Shown here one piece after another: positions 30,725-41,292 of a stretch of 54,209 nucleotides of DNA. The stretch is taken from assembly GCF_000720635.1 (NCBI RefSeq), contig NZ_JOCF01000055.1:1-54209 (forward strand), in the 5' to 3' direction. The stretch comes from Streptomyces sp. NRRL WC-3742 (lineage in GTDB: Bacteria; Actinomycetota; Actinomycetes; Streptomycetales; Streptomycetaceae). The translations under genes and the position numbers were made by a program. The notes beneath the pieces were generated by a model, which was not told the DNA's origin, made no database searches, and saw only the letters and a list, made by a program, of their open reading frames with translations. How positions within the stretch are numbered: the stretch's first letter is position 1; each line of letters begins with the position of its first letter.

Positions 30725-32227
30725 CTACAGCGGGCGGCGCTCCTCATCCAGCTTCTGGCCCTCGACATCGAGCGGGCCGAACGCCGGGATCAGCTGCGGG
30801 GACTTGGTCAGCGAGCGGGCCGCGGGGGCCTGCTCGCCGAGGCCGGCCCACTCCAGCACCTTGGCGGTCGCCTCGGCCGACTGCGCGGCGGGCAGCTTGC
30901 CGATGTTGGAGCCGTGGTTGCCGCCGGGCACGGTGTAGACGTAGCTGTCGTTCTCCTCGTCGGGGCGGAACGGCTTGGCGCCCCACGGGTCGTTGCCGCC
31001 GTAGACGTAGATGATCCGCTCGGCGTCGCGCTTCACCCAGCGGTCGATGTCACGCATCGCGTACGGGTTGAAGCCGGGGACGTTGACGTCCTTGGAGATG
31101 TAGGAGCGGGCGGAGTACAGCTCCTTGTAGTCGCAGTGCAGCAGGTCCTTGATGTTCGAGACGTCGAAGAACGGCTGCCCCAGCTCGGTGGCCGCCTGGT
31201 AGTAGTACGCGGTGTACTTCGCCAGGCCCTGGTCGCTGTTGCCGGTGGCGCCCACCTGGGCGTCGTACCAGGCGAACAGCTCGTCGTCGGTCGCGGTGGC
31301 CGCGACCGGGACCTTGGCGCAGTCGGCCTCCAGGCTGTACTGCCAGAACGACCAGACGGTGTCCAGCACGCCGCCCTCGTAGGCGCGGTCCGCGCTGCCG
31401 ACGGTGGTGAAGGTGGAGCCGGCCGCCTTGTTCGCCGCGTCGAAGCGGGTCTCCATGCGGTCGCGGCGCACCAGCAGCTCGCGCTGGGCGGCCGAGAGGC
31501 GGTTGCGGCACTCGGGGGTGCCGACGGTCTGGAAGAACTTGCTGTAGGCGGAGTAGTCGTCCACGTCGGTGTTGTTCGGCGCGACGTAGGCGACCGTGCC
31601 GGCCATGTCGTCCGGGTAGAACCGGCGGTAGTAGGTGGAGGACATGCCGCCCTTGCTGGCGCCGGTGGAGAGCCACTCCTGGTCGTAGATCCGCTTGAGG
31701 GCGGTCACCAGCTTGTGGGAGTCGGCGGCCTGCTGGCGGATGCCGGCCTTGGTCCAGTCGGCGGGCTCGGGGCGCGAGGGGGTGAAGAAGCGGTACTCGA
31801 TGGAGACCTGGTTGCCGTCCACCAGCCGGGTGGGCTCGGTGCGGGAGGGGTTGGTGCCCAGGGTGTAGCCGTTGGTGTAGAAGACGGTCGGGCGGTCGTA
31901 GCCGCGGTGCAGGAGGGTGAACCGCTGCTGGAAGCTGCCCAGCCAGGGGCGGAAGTGGTCGATCGGCTGGGTGTACGTGGCGACGAAGTAGCGGTGGCCG
32001 GTGGTGGTCGGCTTCTCCTCCGTGACGGTGACGCCGGGGATCGCCGCGAGGCGGTCCTTGATGTCGGCGTTCGGGTCGTCGGCGGGGCTGTGGCCGTGGG
32101 CGGCCGCGGCCGCACCGCCGTCCGCCGCCAGCGCGGGGCCCGCCAGACCGCCGCCCATCACCAGGACCGGGGTCAGCGCGGCGGCGACCAGCAGACCTCT
32201 GAACCTGGCTATCGACTTGGTGCTCAT
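30725..32227 (-). CDS. secreted S37-family tripeptidyl aminopeptidase
   Basis: A 500-residue exported serine peptidase of family S37 (PS-10), known in streptomycetes as a tripeptidyl aminopeptidase. Signal peptide about residues 1-35 (ARFRGLLVAAALTPVLVMGGGLAGPALA). Mature protein: YTQPIDHFRPWLGSFQQRFTLLHRG, the nucleophile elbow WLSTGASKGGMSSTYYRRFYP near residue 192, acid segment VYGGNDPWGAKPF and catalytic His in VPGGNHGSNIGKL. It removes tripeptides from N-termini of extracellular peptides. ATG 32227 follows GGAGAG. A decayed relative lies at 45033-45673. Two secreted serine proteases follow on the same strand. Confidence 0.92.
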   Translation of the reverse strand: MSTKSIARFRGLLVAAALTPVLVMGGGLAGPALAADGGAAAAAHGHSPADDPNADIKDRLAAIPGVTVTEEKPTTTGHRYFVATYTQPIDHFRPWLGSFQQRFTLLHRGYDRPTVFYTNGYTLGTNPSRTEPTRLVDGNQVSIEYRFFTPSRPEPADWTKAGIRQQAADSHKLVTALKRIYDQEWLSTGASKGGMSSTYYRRFYPDDMAGTVAYVAPNNTDVDDYSAYSKFFQTVGTPECRNRLSAAQRELLVRRDRMETRFDAANKAAGSTFTTVGSADRAYEGGVLDTVWSFWQYSLEADCAKVPVAATATDDELFAWYDAQVGATGNSDQGLAKYTAYYYQAATELGQPFFDVSNIKDLLHCDYKELYSARSYISKDVNVPGFNPYAMRDIDRWVKRDAERIIYVYGGNDPWGAKPFRPDEENDSYVYTVPGGNHGSNIGKLPAAQSAEATAKVLEWAGLGEQAPAARSLTKSPQLIPAFGPLDVEGQKLDEERRPL

Positions 32228-32263
32228 CAACTCTCCATCTGATCAACGGACATGACAGGTGTG

Positions 32264-33151
32264 CTACGGGCGGGGCAGGGCGCAGCCGGCCCTCGTCAGG
32301 TCGAGCCGGTTGCCGGGGCCGAAGCAGGCGGGGATGCCGTAGGTCTCCTGGGCGTAGCCGATGCCCTGGTGCACCGTCACGTTGCCGGACTGGTCGACCT
32401 CGCACGGGTTGTTGAGGGTGCAGCTCTCGCCGCTCTCGTTGATCGTGTTGTTGACCGCGACGAGCAGGCCCGTCGAGGCGTCGACCACCGGGGAGCCGGA
32501 GGTGCCGCCGATGACGTTGCAGCCGGAGGTGTAGCGGACGGAGTCCTTGAAGGTCCAGTCCGCTTCCTTGAGCCGGTAGGCGAAGCCGTCGACCGAGCAG
32601 GAGTAGATCTTCTTCCAGTACCCGGAGACGACGCGGATGTCGGCGCCCCGGACGGGGTGGGTGTCGGCGACGGTCAGCGCGGAGATGCCGTACTTGGACT
32701 TGATCGCGGCGTAGGTGGTGCTCAGCTGGTAGATCGACACGTCGGTGTCGGTCATGGCGCCGTAGACCACCTTGGTGGCCCGCAGCGTGGCGAGCTTGCC
32801 ACCGCCGGCACTGAGGAGGCTGAAGGTCCGGCTGGAGGGCTGGTTGGTGACGACCTGCCCGGGGCCGGGCATGCCGGACTCCAGGCAGTGGCCGTTGGAG
32901 AGCACCAGCGCCGGGTCGGTCGGGGCCGAGTTCGGCATCCGGACGACCGAGCCGGAGCAGTTGCTCAGGGCCACCGTCCCGGCGAAGGAGACGGCACTGA
33001 GCGGGGCGGCGCTGACCTGGTCGGCACTGAGCGGGGCGGCGTCGACCTGGGCGGCGCCGGCCGGGGCGGCCTGGGCGGGGGCGGCTCCTGCCAGGGCGGT
33101 GCCTCCGGCGAGGGCGAGCGCGGCGAGCGTGCCTATGAGCGGCTTCTTCAT
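32264..33151 (-). CDS. secreted trypsin-like serine protease (copy 1)
   Basis: A 295-residue exported S1-type protease. Signal peptide MKKPLIGTLAALALAGGTALAGAAPAQA, then a short Ala/Val/Ser propeptide-like stretch containing two AAPLSA units. Catalytic residues: His in LVLSNGHCLES, Asp in TDTDVSIYQL, Ser in GGTSGSPVVDAS. Paired Cys (NCSGS...GHC, TSGC, NNPC, ACFGPG, GCAL) suggest disulfides. It is the tandem paralogue of the gene at 33320, about 20 residues longer because of the extra AAPLSA-type segment. It has its own promoter and lies 36 bases from the S37 peptidase start, so it could share transcripts with it. Confidence 0.88.
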   Translation of the reverse strand: MKKPLIGTLAALALAGGTALAGAAPAQAAPAGAAQVDAAPLSADQVSAAPLSAVSFAGTVALSNCSGSVVRMPNSAPTDPALVLSNGHCLESGMPGPGQVVTNQPSSRTFSLLSAGGGKLATLRATKVVYGAMTDTDVSIYQLSTTYAAIKSKYGISALTVADTHPVRGADIRVVSGYWKKIYSCSVDGFAYRLKEADWTFKDSVRYTSGCNVIGGTSGSPVVDASTGLLVAVNNTINESGESCTLNNPCEVDQSGNVTVHQGIGYAQETYGIPACFGPGNRLDLTRAGCALPRP

Positions 33152-33183
33152 GAGAGACCTCTCGGTGATGTGGGGGTCCGCCA

Positions 33184-33212
33184 AACCTGGCGCGGACATG
33201 ACCCGCTGTCAA
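33184..33212 (-). promoter_or_regulatory. vegetative-type promoter of protease copy 1
   Basis: On the gene strand, TTGACA (33212-33207), 17-base spacer, CAGGTT (33189-33184). The same layout occurs before copy 2, showing that the promoter was duplicated with the gene. Confidence 0.65.
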
Positions 33213-33270
33213 GAGTCACCACGTGACCTGGACGCCGCCCCCGCCGGACGGCGGGTGGCCCGTCGGAGTG

Positions 33271-33314
33271 AAGGCGCCGGTCAGCGGCACACCTCTGCCG
33301 CCGACCGGCGCCTT
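33271..33314 (-). terminator. hairpin terminator between the protease paralogues
   Basis: Twelve-base arms AAGGCGCCGGTC (33271-33282) and GACCGGCGCCTT (33303-33314), with a nested GCGGCA/TGCCGC stem inside. It lies just after the copy 2 stop. Confidence 0.85.
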
Positions 33315-33319
33315 CGGGT

Positions 33320-34147
33320 TCACGGGCGGGGCAGGGCGCAGTTGGGCAGCGTCAGGTCCAGCTGGTTGCCCGGGCCGAAGCAGGCCGGGATGAGGTACGT
33401 CTCCTGGGCGTAGCCGATGCCCGGGTGCACCGTCACGTTGCCGGACCGGTCGACCTCGCACGGGTTGTTGAGGGTGCAGCTCTCGCCGCTCTCGTTGATC
33501 GTGTTGTTCACGGCGACGAGCAGGCCCGTCGAGGCGTCGACCACCGGGGAGCCGGAGGTGCCGCCGATGACGTTGCAGCCGGAGGTGTAACGGACGGAGT
33601 CCTTGAACGTCCAGTCCGCCTCGTTGAGTTGGTAGGCGAAGCCGTCGACCGAGCAGGAGTAGATCTTCTTCCAGTACCCGGAGACGACGCGGATGTCGGC
33701 GCCCTGGGCGGGGTGGGTGTCGGCGACGGTCAGCGGCGCGATCCCGTACTGCGCCTGGATCGTGGCGTAGTCGGTGTCGAGCTGGTAGATCGTCACGTCG
33801 GTGTCGGTCATCGCGCTGTAGACGACCTGGGTCGCCGTCAGGGTCGCGAGGTCGCTGCCGTCCGGGTTGAGCAGGGTGAAGGTCCGGCTGGACGGCTGGT
33901 TGGTGACGACCTGCCCGGGGCCGGGCATGCCGGACTCCAGGCAGTGGCCGTTGGAGAGCACCAGGGCCGGGTCGGTCGGGGCCGAGTTCGGCATCCGGAC
34001 GACCGAGCCGGAGCAGTTGCTCAGGGCCACCGTCCCGGCGAAGGAGACGGCGTCGACGGGGTCGGCGTGAGCGGGGGCGGCGCCCGCCAGGGCGGTTCCT
34101 CCGGCGAGGGCGAGCGCGGCGAGCGTGCCGATGAGCGGCTTCTTCAT
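33320..34147 (-). CDS. secreted trypsin-like serine protease (copy 2)
   Basis: A 275-residue exported S1-type protease, nearly identical to copy 1 over most of its length. Same signal peptide (MKKPLIGTLAALALAGGTALAGAAPA), then HADPVDAVSFAGTVALSNCSGS. The triad is present in LVLSNGHCLES, TDTDVTIYQL and GGTSGSPVVDAS. Differences from copy 1 cluster in the middle strands (FTLLNPDGSDLATLTATQVVYSAMTD) and at surface loops, suggesting diverging specificity after a tandem duplication that included the promoter. GAGAGG precedes the start. Confidence 0.88.
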   Translation of the reverse strand: MKKPLIGTLAALALAGGTALAGAAPAHADPVDAVSFAGTVALSNCSGSVVRMPNSAPTDPALVLSNGHCLESGMPGPGQVVTNQPSSRTFTLLNPDGSDLATLTATQVVYSAMTDTDVTIYQLDTDYATIQAQYGIAPLTVADTHPAQGADIRVVSGYWKKIYSCSVDGFAYQLNEADWTFKDSVRYTSGCNVIGGTSGSPVVDASTGLLVAVNNTINESGESCTLNNPCEVDRSGNVTVHPGIGYAQETYLIPACFGPGNQLDLTLPNCALPRP

Positions 34148-34176
34148 GAGAGACCTCTCGGTGTGGGGGTCCACCA

Positions 34177-34205
34177 AACTTGTCGCGGACATGACCCACT
34201 GTCAA
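34177..34205 (-). promoter_or_regulatory. vegetative-type promoter of protease copy 2
   Basis: On the gene strand, TTGACA (34205-34200), 17-base spacer, CAAGTT (34182-34177), followed by a short leader and GAGAGG. It matches the copy 1 promoter. Confidence 0.65.
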
Positions 34206-34276
34206 GAGTCAATACGCGCCCCGGACGCCGTCCCCACCGAGCCGCTCACACCCCTTCCGGCACGAACCGGAATGCC

Positions 34277-34915
34277 TCAACTCCCCTGCCAGTGGCGCCG
34301 ACCGAGGCTGATCAGGCGCAACTGCATCCGGGCGGTGGCGGCGATCCGATCGACCCGCCCCGGATCGGACTCCGACGCCTCCAGCCCCTCCAGGAAGGCG
34401 GCGGCCGTGGACACCATGTGGTCCACGTACAGCTCGGCGAGCATCCTCAACTCCTGCGGACCCCAGCCCGGCAGCGCCGGCTGCAGCGCCAGCGCCTCGC
34501 CGACCTCGGTGGCGAACCGGCCGAGTTCGGCGTCGATGGCCTCGCGCACCCGCCGCACGCCGCCGTGCCGCTCACGCGCCAGGAACCGTACGTGCGAACG
34601 GTGTTCACGCACGTGCAGCTCGATGACCGCCACCGCGCGGTCGATCATCTCCTCGGCGCCACCGGCCTCGGCGAGCACCGAGCGGATCATCACGTGCAGG
34701 CTGGCCAGCGACTCCTCGACCAGGGCGACGCCGAGCGCGGCCAGGTCGGGGAAGTGGCGGTAGAAGGCGGCCGGGGAGAGCCCGGCCTCGCGGGTGACCT
34801 CGCGCACGCCCAGGCTCGCCAGGTTCTGATCGGCCAGCAGGTGCAGGCCCGCGTCCATCAGGGCGCGCCGGCTCTGCTGCTTCTGGGCCTGCCTGGGCCC
34901 CACGGTGTGACTCAC
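34277..34915 (-). CDS. TetR-family regulator (FabR-like)
   Basis: A 212-residue TetR protein. DNA-binding part: GPRQAQKQQSRRALMDAGLHLLADQNLASLGVREVTREAGLSPAAFYRHFPDLAALGVALVEESL (about residues 6-70), the spacing and SPAAFYRHF helix resembling FabR-type regulators of lipid genes. The ligand domain is helical (HVREHRSHVRFLARERHGGVRRVREAIDAELGRFATEVGEALAL). It starts with GTG at 34915. A GTAAAC-N4-GTTTGC dyad lies just upstream between it and two small membrane-protein genes on the other strand, which are the likely targets. Confidence 0.87.
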   Translation of the reverse strand: MSHTVGPRQAQKQQSRRALMDAGLHLLADQNLASLGVREVTREAGLSPAAFYRHFPDLAALGVALVEESLASLHVMIRSVLAEAGGAEEMIDRAVAVIELHVREHRSHVRFLARERHGGVRRVREAIDAELGRFATEVGEALALQPALPGWGPQELRMLAELYVDHMVSTAAAFLEGLEASESDPGRVDRIAATARMQLRLISLGRRHWQGS

Positions 34916-34923
34916 GCCATTCA

Positions 34924-34939
34924 GTAAACAGTCGTTTGC
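34924..34939. promoter_or_regulatory. TetR operator candidate
   Basis: GTAAACAGTCGTTTGC: arms GTAAAC and GTTTGC are symmetric at five of six positions around AGTC. It lies eight bases from the tetR start and upstream of the divergent small membrane-protein genes. Confidence 0.6.
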
Positions 34940-35051
34940 CGAAATTGGCCAGCGGGCGTACAGTGAGGGCCGAACTCAGTGAACACTTGTCAACCGAAAC
35001 CGGCGGCCACCGACCGCCGCTTCGGCACCGGCACCCCTGGAGGAGTCAGCC

Positions 35052-35207
35052 GTGATCCTGCTCTCCGCCCTCGTCGCCATGGGCGTCCTGATCGGCACCG
35101 CCGCGCACACCTCGCTCCCGGTCTTCCTCACCGCCTCCGCCGCCATCACCGCCTGGCTGCTCGCCTTCGGCGCCCGCGAGGGCATCGCCCGCCTGCGCCG
35201 CCACTGA
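35052..35207 (+). CDS. small two-helix membrane protein
   Basis: A 51-residue protein from GTG behind a strong GGAGGAG site. Two short hydrophobic segments, ILLSALVAMGVLIGTAAHT and PVFLTASAAITAWLLAFG, and a basic tail REGIARLRRH predict a hairpin with both ends inside. It is followed after 12 bases by the DUF4190-like gene, in an operon divergent from the TetR gene. Function unknown; a small partner of the next protein is possible. Confidence 0.65.
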   Translation: MILLSALVAMGVLIGTAAHTSLPVFLTASAAITAWLLAFGAREGIARLRRH

Positions 35208-35219
35208 GAGGACCCCACC

Positions 35220-35492
35220 ATGAGCACCGTCGCCGCGCCCCGGACCCGCCCCGACTCCGCCGAGGCCGACGGCCTGGCCGTCGCCTCCTTCCTGCTCGGC
35301 CTGCCCGGGCTGCTCCTCTTCAACATCGTCCTGGGCCCGCTCGCCATCACCCTGGGCACCCTCGCCCTCGTCCGCGGCACCCGCCGACGCGCCCGGGCCG
35401 TGCTCGGGCTGGCGCTCGGCGTCGCCTCCCTGGCGATCCTGGCCGTCACCACCCTCACCTCGCACGGCGTGCTGATGGACTTCCACTCCTAA
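35220..35492 (+). CDS. DUF4190-like small membrane protein
   Basis: A 90-residue protein with a polar N-terminus and the DUF4190 pattern: GLAVASFLLGLPGLLLFNIVLGPLAITLGTLALVRGTRRRARAVLGLALGVASLAILAV, which makes two membrane helices and a basic turn. GAGGACC lies before the ATG. It is the second gene after the divergent TetR regulator and is probably controlled by it. The family's function is unknown; members are common in streptomycete envelopes. Confidence 0.75.
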   Translation: MSTVAAPRTRPDSAEADGLAVASFLLGLPGLLLFNIVLGPLAITLGTLALVRGTRRRARAVLGLALGVASLAILAVTTLTSHGVLMDFHS

Positions 35493-35581
35493 GGCCCTAC
35501 TCCTTCACCGGAGTTCACGCCCGCGAACCGTACGCGTCGTAGGGTGGCGGGGAGACGGCCTGGTGACCACAGGGGGCGGCA

Positions 35582-36451
35582 GTGACGACCGAGGACCACA
35601 GAGACGCGACGCCGGCGGACGGCGGCGGGCGGCTGCTCGCGGTGAGCGACCTGCACATCTCGTACCAGGAGAACCGCGACCTGGTCGAGAAGCTCCAGCC
35701 CGGCCACCCCGAGGACTGGCTGATCGTCGCCGGGGACGTCGCCGAGCACTCCGCCAGCATCGAGTGGGCCCTGGGCCTGCTCGCCGAGCGCTTCGCCCGC
35801 GTCATCTGGGCGCCCGGCAACCACGAGCTGTGGACCCACCCCGAGGACGCCGTGCAGCTGCGCGGGGTCGCCCGCTACGAGCACCTGGTGGAGCTCTGCC
35901 GCCGCCTGGGCGTCCTCACCCCGGAGGACCCGTACCCGGTGTGGACCGGCGCCGGCGGGCCCGTGCGCGTCGCGCCGCTGTTCCTGCTGTACGACTACTC
36001 CTTCCGCGCGCCCGGCACCACCACCAAGGAGGAGTCGCTGGCCGCCGCGTACGAGAGCGGCATCGTCTGCGCGGACGAGCGGATGCTCCACCCCGACCCG
36101 TACCCCGACCGGGACTCCTGGTGCCGCGACCGTGTCCGCCTCACCGAGGAGCGCCTCGCGGCCTGCGACCCGTCCGTCCCGCTGGTGCTGGTCAACCACT
36201 ACCCGCTGGTGCGCACCCCCACCGAGATCCTCTGGTACCCGGAGTTCGCCCAGTGGTGCGGCACCGAGCTGACCGCCGACTGGCACCTGCGCTTCCCCGT
36301 CGCCACGATGATCTACGGCCATCTGCACATCCCGCGCCGGACGGTCTACGACGGGGTGCCCTTCGAGGAGGTCTCGCTCGGCTACCCGCGCGAGTGGCGC
36401 AAGCGGGGGCTGCCCGATCCGCTGCTGCGCGAGGTCTTCCCGGGGGCCTGA
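35582..36451 (+). CDS. calcineurin-like metallophosphoesterase
   Basis: A 289-residue enzyme with all metallophosphatase motifs: LAVSDLHISY (Asp-x-His, about residue 22), IVAGDVAEHS (Gly-Asp), WAPGNHELWT (Gly-Asn-His-Glu), LVNHYPLV (His) and YGHLHIPR (Gly-His-x-His). It would use two metal ions to hydrolyse a phosphomonoester or diester. In streptomycetes this subfamily often lies next to an Sfp-type phosphopantetheinyl transferase; here that gene is about 14 kb away. Starts at GTG. A strong terminator follows. Confidence 0.9.
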   Translation: MTTEDHRDATPADGGGRLLAVSDLHISYQENRDLVEKLQPGHPEDWLIVAGDVAEHSASIEWALGLLAERFARVIWAPGNHELWTHPEDAVQLRGVARYEHLVELCRRLGVLTPEDPYPVWTGAGGPVRVAPLFLLYDYSFRAPGTTTKEESLAAAYESGIVCADERMLHPDPYPDRDSWCRDRVRLTEERLAACDPSVPLVLVNHYPLVRTPTEILWYPEFAQWCGTELTADWHLRFPVATMIYGHLHIPRRTVYDGVPFEEVSLGYPREWRKRGLPDPLLREVFPGA

Positions 36452-36458
36452 CCCGGAC

Positions 36459-36484
36459 GCACCCCCCGCGACGGCGGGGGGTGC
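36459..36484. terminator. bidirectional hairpin terminator
   Basis: Eleven-base perfect stem GCACCCCCCGC (36459-36469) / GCGGGGGGTGC (36474-36484) with a GACG loop, between the convergent phosphoesterase and Clp ATPase genes. Confidence 0.85.
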
Positions 36485-36496
36485 GACCTCGGGGGA

Positions 36497-39007
<2,511 letters not shown>

Positions 39008-39082
39008 GGCGTTTCACCTCTCCCAAGCGGTTTGCTGCCACACAAACACAGGGCCGCAGCGGCCGCCTGTCGAGCAGGCCCC

Positions 39083-39130
39083 GGGCTCACCCCCAGTGCT
39101 CACCCCGTGCTCACCCCGGGCTCACCCCGT
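39083..39130. repeat. short tandem repeat GCTCACCCC
   Basis: CTCACCCC occurs at 39086, 39099, 39110 and 39121, spaced 13, 11 and 11 bases. The last unit runs into the stop of the VIT1-like gene, the others lie in the gap before the Clp gene. Confidence 0.6.
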
Positions 39131-39826
39131 GAGGCTGTCCAGCAGCACGCCGCCGCTGTACGTCACGGCCATCGCCAGCAGCCCGCCCAGGACGTTGCGC
39201 AGCACCGCCCGCCCCGCGCCCGCGCCGCCGAGGCGGGCGCTGGCCCAGCCGGAGAGGGTCAGCGCGGCGACCACGGCGGCCACCGTCGCGGGCAGCCGCC
39301 ACGACTCGGGCGGCAGCAGCACCGCCAGCAGGGGCACCACCGCGCCCAGGGTGAACGCGGCGGCGCTGGCCAGGGCCGCCTCCCAGGGGTTGGTCAACGC
39401 CTGCGGGTCGATGCCGAGTTCGCTCTGCGCGTGGGCGGCGAGCGCGTCCCGCTCGGTGAGCGCCACGGCGACCTCCCGGGCCAGCGGGTCGCCCAGGCCA
39501 CTGCCCCGGTAGTAGTCGGTCAGCTCGTCGAGCTCGCCCTCCGGGTCCTCCGCCAGCTCGCGCCGCTCCTTGGCCAGCGCGGCCCGCTCGGTGTCGCGCT
39601 GGGTGCTGACGGAGACGTACTCGCCCGCGGCCATCGACATCGCCCCGGCCAGCAGCCCCGCCACCCCGGCCGCCAGCAGCGCGGTGCGCGAGCCCGCGGC
39701 GCCGGCCACGCCCGTCACGATGCCGGCGGTCGACACCACGCCGTCGTTGGCGCCCAGCACCGCCGCGCGCAGCCAGTTCAGCCGTGACGCCAGCTGCGCC
39801 CGCGACTCCCCCGTCCGCTCGGCCAT
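39122..39826 (-). CDS. VIT1/CCC1-family metal transporter
   Basis: A 234-residue membrane protein with five helices, of the vacuolar iron transporter family. Signature start: [28 protein letters not shown]. The cytoplasmic acidic region follows helix 2: [44 protein letters not shown]. Helices 3-5 start at [22 protein letters not shown]. The family moves Fe2+ or Mn2+ out of the cytoplasm in exchange for protons. The start at 39826 is chosen at [12 protein letters not shown]. It shares its orientation with the HAD gene upstream (37-base gap). Confidence 0.87.
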   Translation of the reverse strand: MAERTGESRAQLASRLNWLRAAVLGANDGVVSTAGIVTGVAGAAGSRTALLAAGVAGLLAGAMSMAAGEYVSVSTQRDTERAALAKERRELAEDPEGELDELTDYYRGSGLGDPLAREVAVALTERDALAAHAQSELGIDPQALTNPWEAALASAAAFTLGAVVPLLAVLLPPESWRLPATVAAVVAALTLSGWASARLGGAGAGRAVLRNVLGGLLAMAVTYSGGVLLDSLTG

Positions 39827-39863
39827 CGCGCGCTCCTCGGGGTCGGCCGGATCGTCCCGATCC

Positions 39864-40523
39864 TCACCCGGCGGCCTCCCGGCCGCCAGCTGAGGGGCGG
39901 CGCACCCCATCGGCCCAACCGGCCGCCCCGAGCGCCCGCCTCAGGTCCTCGGGCTCCCGGTACAGGACCCCGGTCATGCCGAGGGCGCGGGCGGCCTCGA
40001 CGTTCTCCTCGCGGTCGTCGACGAACAGGCAGCGGTGCGCCGGGACGCCCGCGCGTTCGGCGGCGAGCTCGTAGATCCGCCGGTCGGGCTTGGCGCAGCC
40101 CACCTCCGAGCTGTTCACCACGGCGTCCGCGAGGTCGGTGAGGCCCATCAGCGCCAGGTCCTCGTCCAGCCAGCGCGTCGCGTTGGTGACCAGCACCACC
40201 GGGCCGTGCTTCCGCGCCCGGCGCAGCACTTCCACCACCGCCGGGTCCGCCCGGAACGGCGAGTCCGCGAACGCCCGGGCCAGCCGCCGCGCCCGCCCAC
40301 CGTCCACGCCCGGCTCCAGGCCGCGCGCGATCGCCTCCACCCACTGCGCCTTGGTGATCCGCCCCAGCAACAGCGGCAGGTCGACCCCGGGCGCGAACCC
40401 GACCGCCGCCGTGCTGCCCTCCGGCAGGCCCGCCTCCCGCTCCAGCTCCGCCACCCCGGCCCCGTCGAAGAACCGGATCACGCCGTCCACATCGCACAGC
40501 ACCGCATCGAATCCCCTGGTCAC
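39864..40523 (-). CDS. HAD-family hydrolase
   Basis: A 219-residue haloacid dehalogenase-type phosphatase. Motif I is LCDVDGVIRFF (nucleophile Asp and DxD), motif II LVTNATRWL (Thr/Asn), motif III Lys in GCAKPDRRIYE, motif IV FVDDREENVEAA. An alpha-helical cap lies between motifs I and II (VAELEREAGLPEGSTAAVGFAPGVDLPLLLGRITKAQWVEAIARG). Substrate unknown. Start GTG 40523 (VTRGFDAVLCDVDG), with AAGGGG close by; longer starts are less likely because the family begins just before motif I. Confidence 0.87.
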   Translation of the reverse strand: MTRGFDAVLCDVDGVIRFFDGAGVAELEREAGLPEGSTAAVGFAPGVDLPLLLGRITKAQWVEAIARGLEPGVDGGRARRLARAFADSPFRADPAVVEVLRRARKHGPVVLVTNATRWLDEDLALMGLTDLADAVVNSSEVGCAKPDRRIYELAAERAGVPAHRCLFVDDREENVEAARALGMTGVLYREPEDLRRALGAAGWADGVRRPSAGGREAAG

Positions 40524-40672
40524 CGCCCCTTCGTACCACCACCGCCGGGTCCGCGCGGCGGCGGGGTCGCGGGCGGATGTTCGAGACGGCAGTCGCCGCG
40601 GGAACCATGGCAGTTGATGAACCGTCACTCCGGGGGCGAGGACCCACCGAACATGACAGGAGGGAGCCGGGA

Positions 40673-41182
40673 ATGCTGCCCGAGGAGCTGAGCGCGCTGG
40701 CTGCGGCCACGGCCACGGGGATCGTCCAGGCCGCCGGGACGGACCTGTGGTCGGCCGTACGGGAGCGGGTGGCCCGGCTGTGGCGCCGGGGGCGGTCGGG
40801 GGCGGAGCAGGAGGACCGGGCCGAGCGGGCCACGCGGGAGCGGCTGGAGGAGACCGGCCGGGAGCTTGCCGCCGCCGAGGACCGGGCCGCCGCCGACGGG
40901 CACTGGCAGGACCGGTGGAGGACCAGGCTGCAGGACTTCCTCGAGGACCTCCCGGTGGAGGAACAGGAGGCCGCCGTCCGCGAGTTGCAGGCGATGCTCG
41001 CGGAGACGGGCGCGCAGCCCTCCCCCGGGGTACGGGCCGACCACGGCGGTGTGGCCGCCGGGGGGAACATCCACAACGAGCGCGGTGTGATCGCCGGGAG
41101 CATCGAGGGCGACGTCACGATCGGGGGCAACGAGCACGCGGGCACCGACCGCCCTACCCCGCCGGGGCCGGCCCCACGCTGA
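40673..41182 (+). CDS. helical partner protein of the NB-ARC/TPR protein
   Basis: A 169-residue protein. Residues 1-115 are helical and charged, with coiled-coil character: EELSALAAATATGIVQAAGTDLWSAVRERVARLWRR, EDRAERATRERLEETGRELAAAEDRAAAD, EEQEAAVRELQAMLAETG. The C-terminus carries a glycine-repeat tag, GGVAAGGNIHNERGVIAGSIEGDVTIGG, which resembles the N-terminal tag of the next protein. Start ATG 40673 has AGGAGGG about eight bases upstream. Small genes of this kind commonly precede NB-ARC/TPR genes in streptomycetes. Either the two proteins interact through the shared tag or, after a -1 shift near 41170, they form a single polypeptide. Function not known. Confidence 0.65.
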   Translation: MLPEELSALAAATATGIVQAAGTDLWSAVRERVARLWRRGRSGAEQEDRAERATRERLEETGRELAAAEDRAAADGHWQDRWRTRLQDFLEDLPVEEQEAAVRELQAMLAETGAQPSPGVRADHGGVAAGGNIHNERGVIAGSIEGDVTIGGNEHAGTDRPTPPGPAPR

Positions 41183-41292
41183 CCGGCTCCGGAGACGAGC
41201 ACGACCCCGCCGGACCGGCGGGCCAGGCGCACCCCGGCACCTCCCCCGGCCACACCGTCAGCCCCGGCGGGGACATCTCCGTCGACGGCGGC

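Noticed and set aside
35052..35492. Toxin-antitoxin pair
   Set aside because: Both products are small membrane proteins next to a TetR regulator; nothing resembles an antitoxin, and the second fits DUF4190.
40747..41292. N-terminal extension of the STAND gene to GTG 40747
   Set aside because: It would overlap the partner gene out of frame for over 430 bases with reversed codon bias; the partner frame has the coding signature there.
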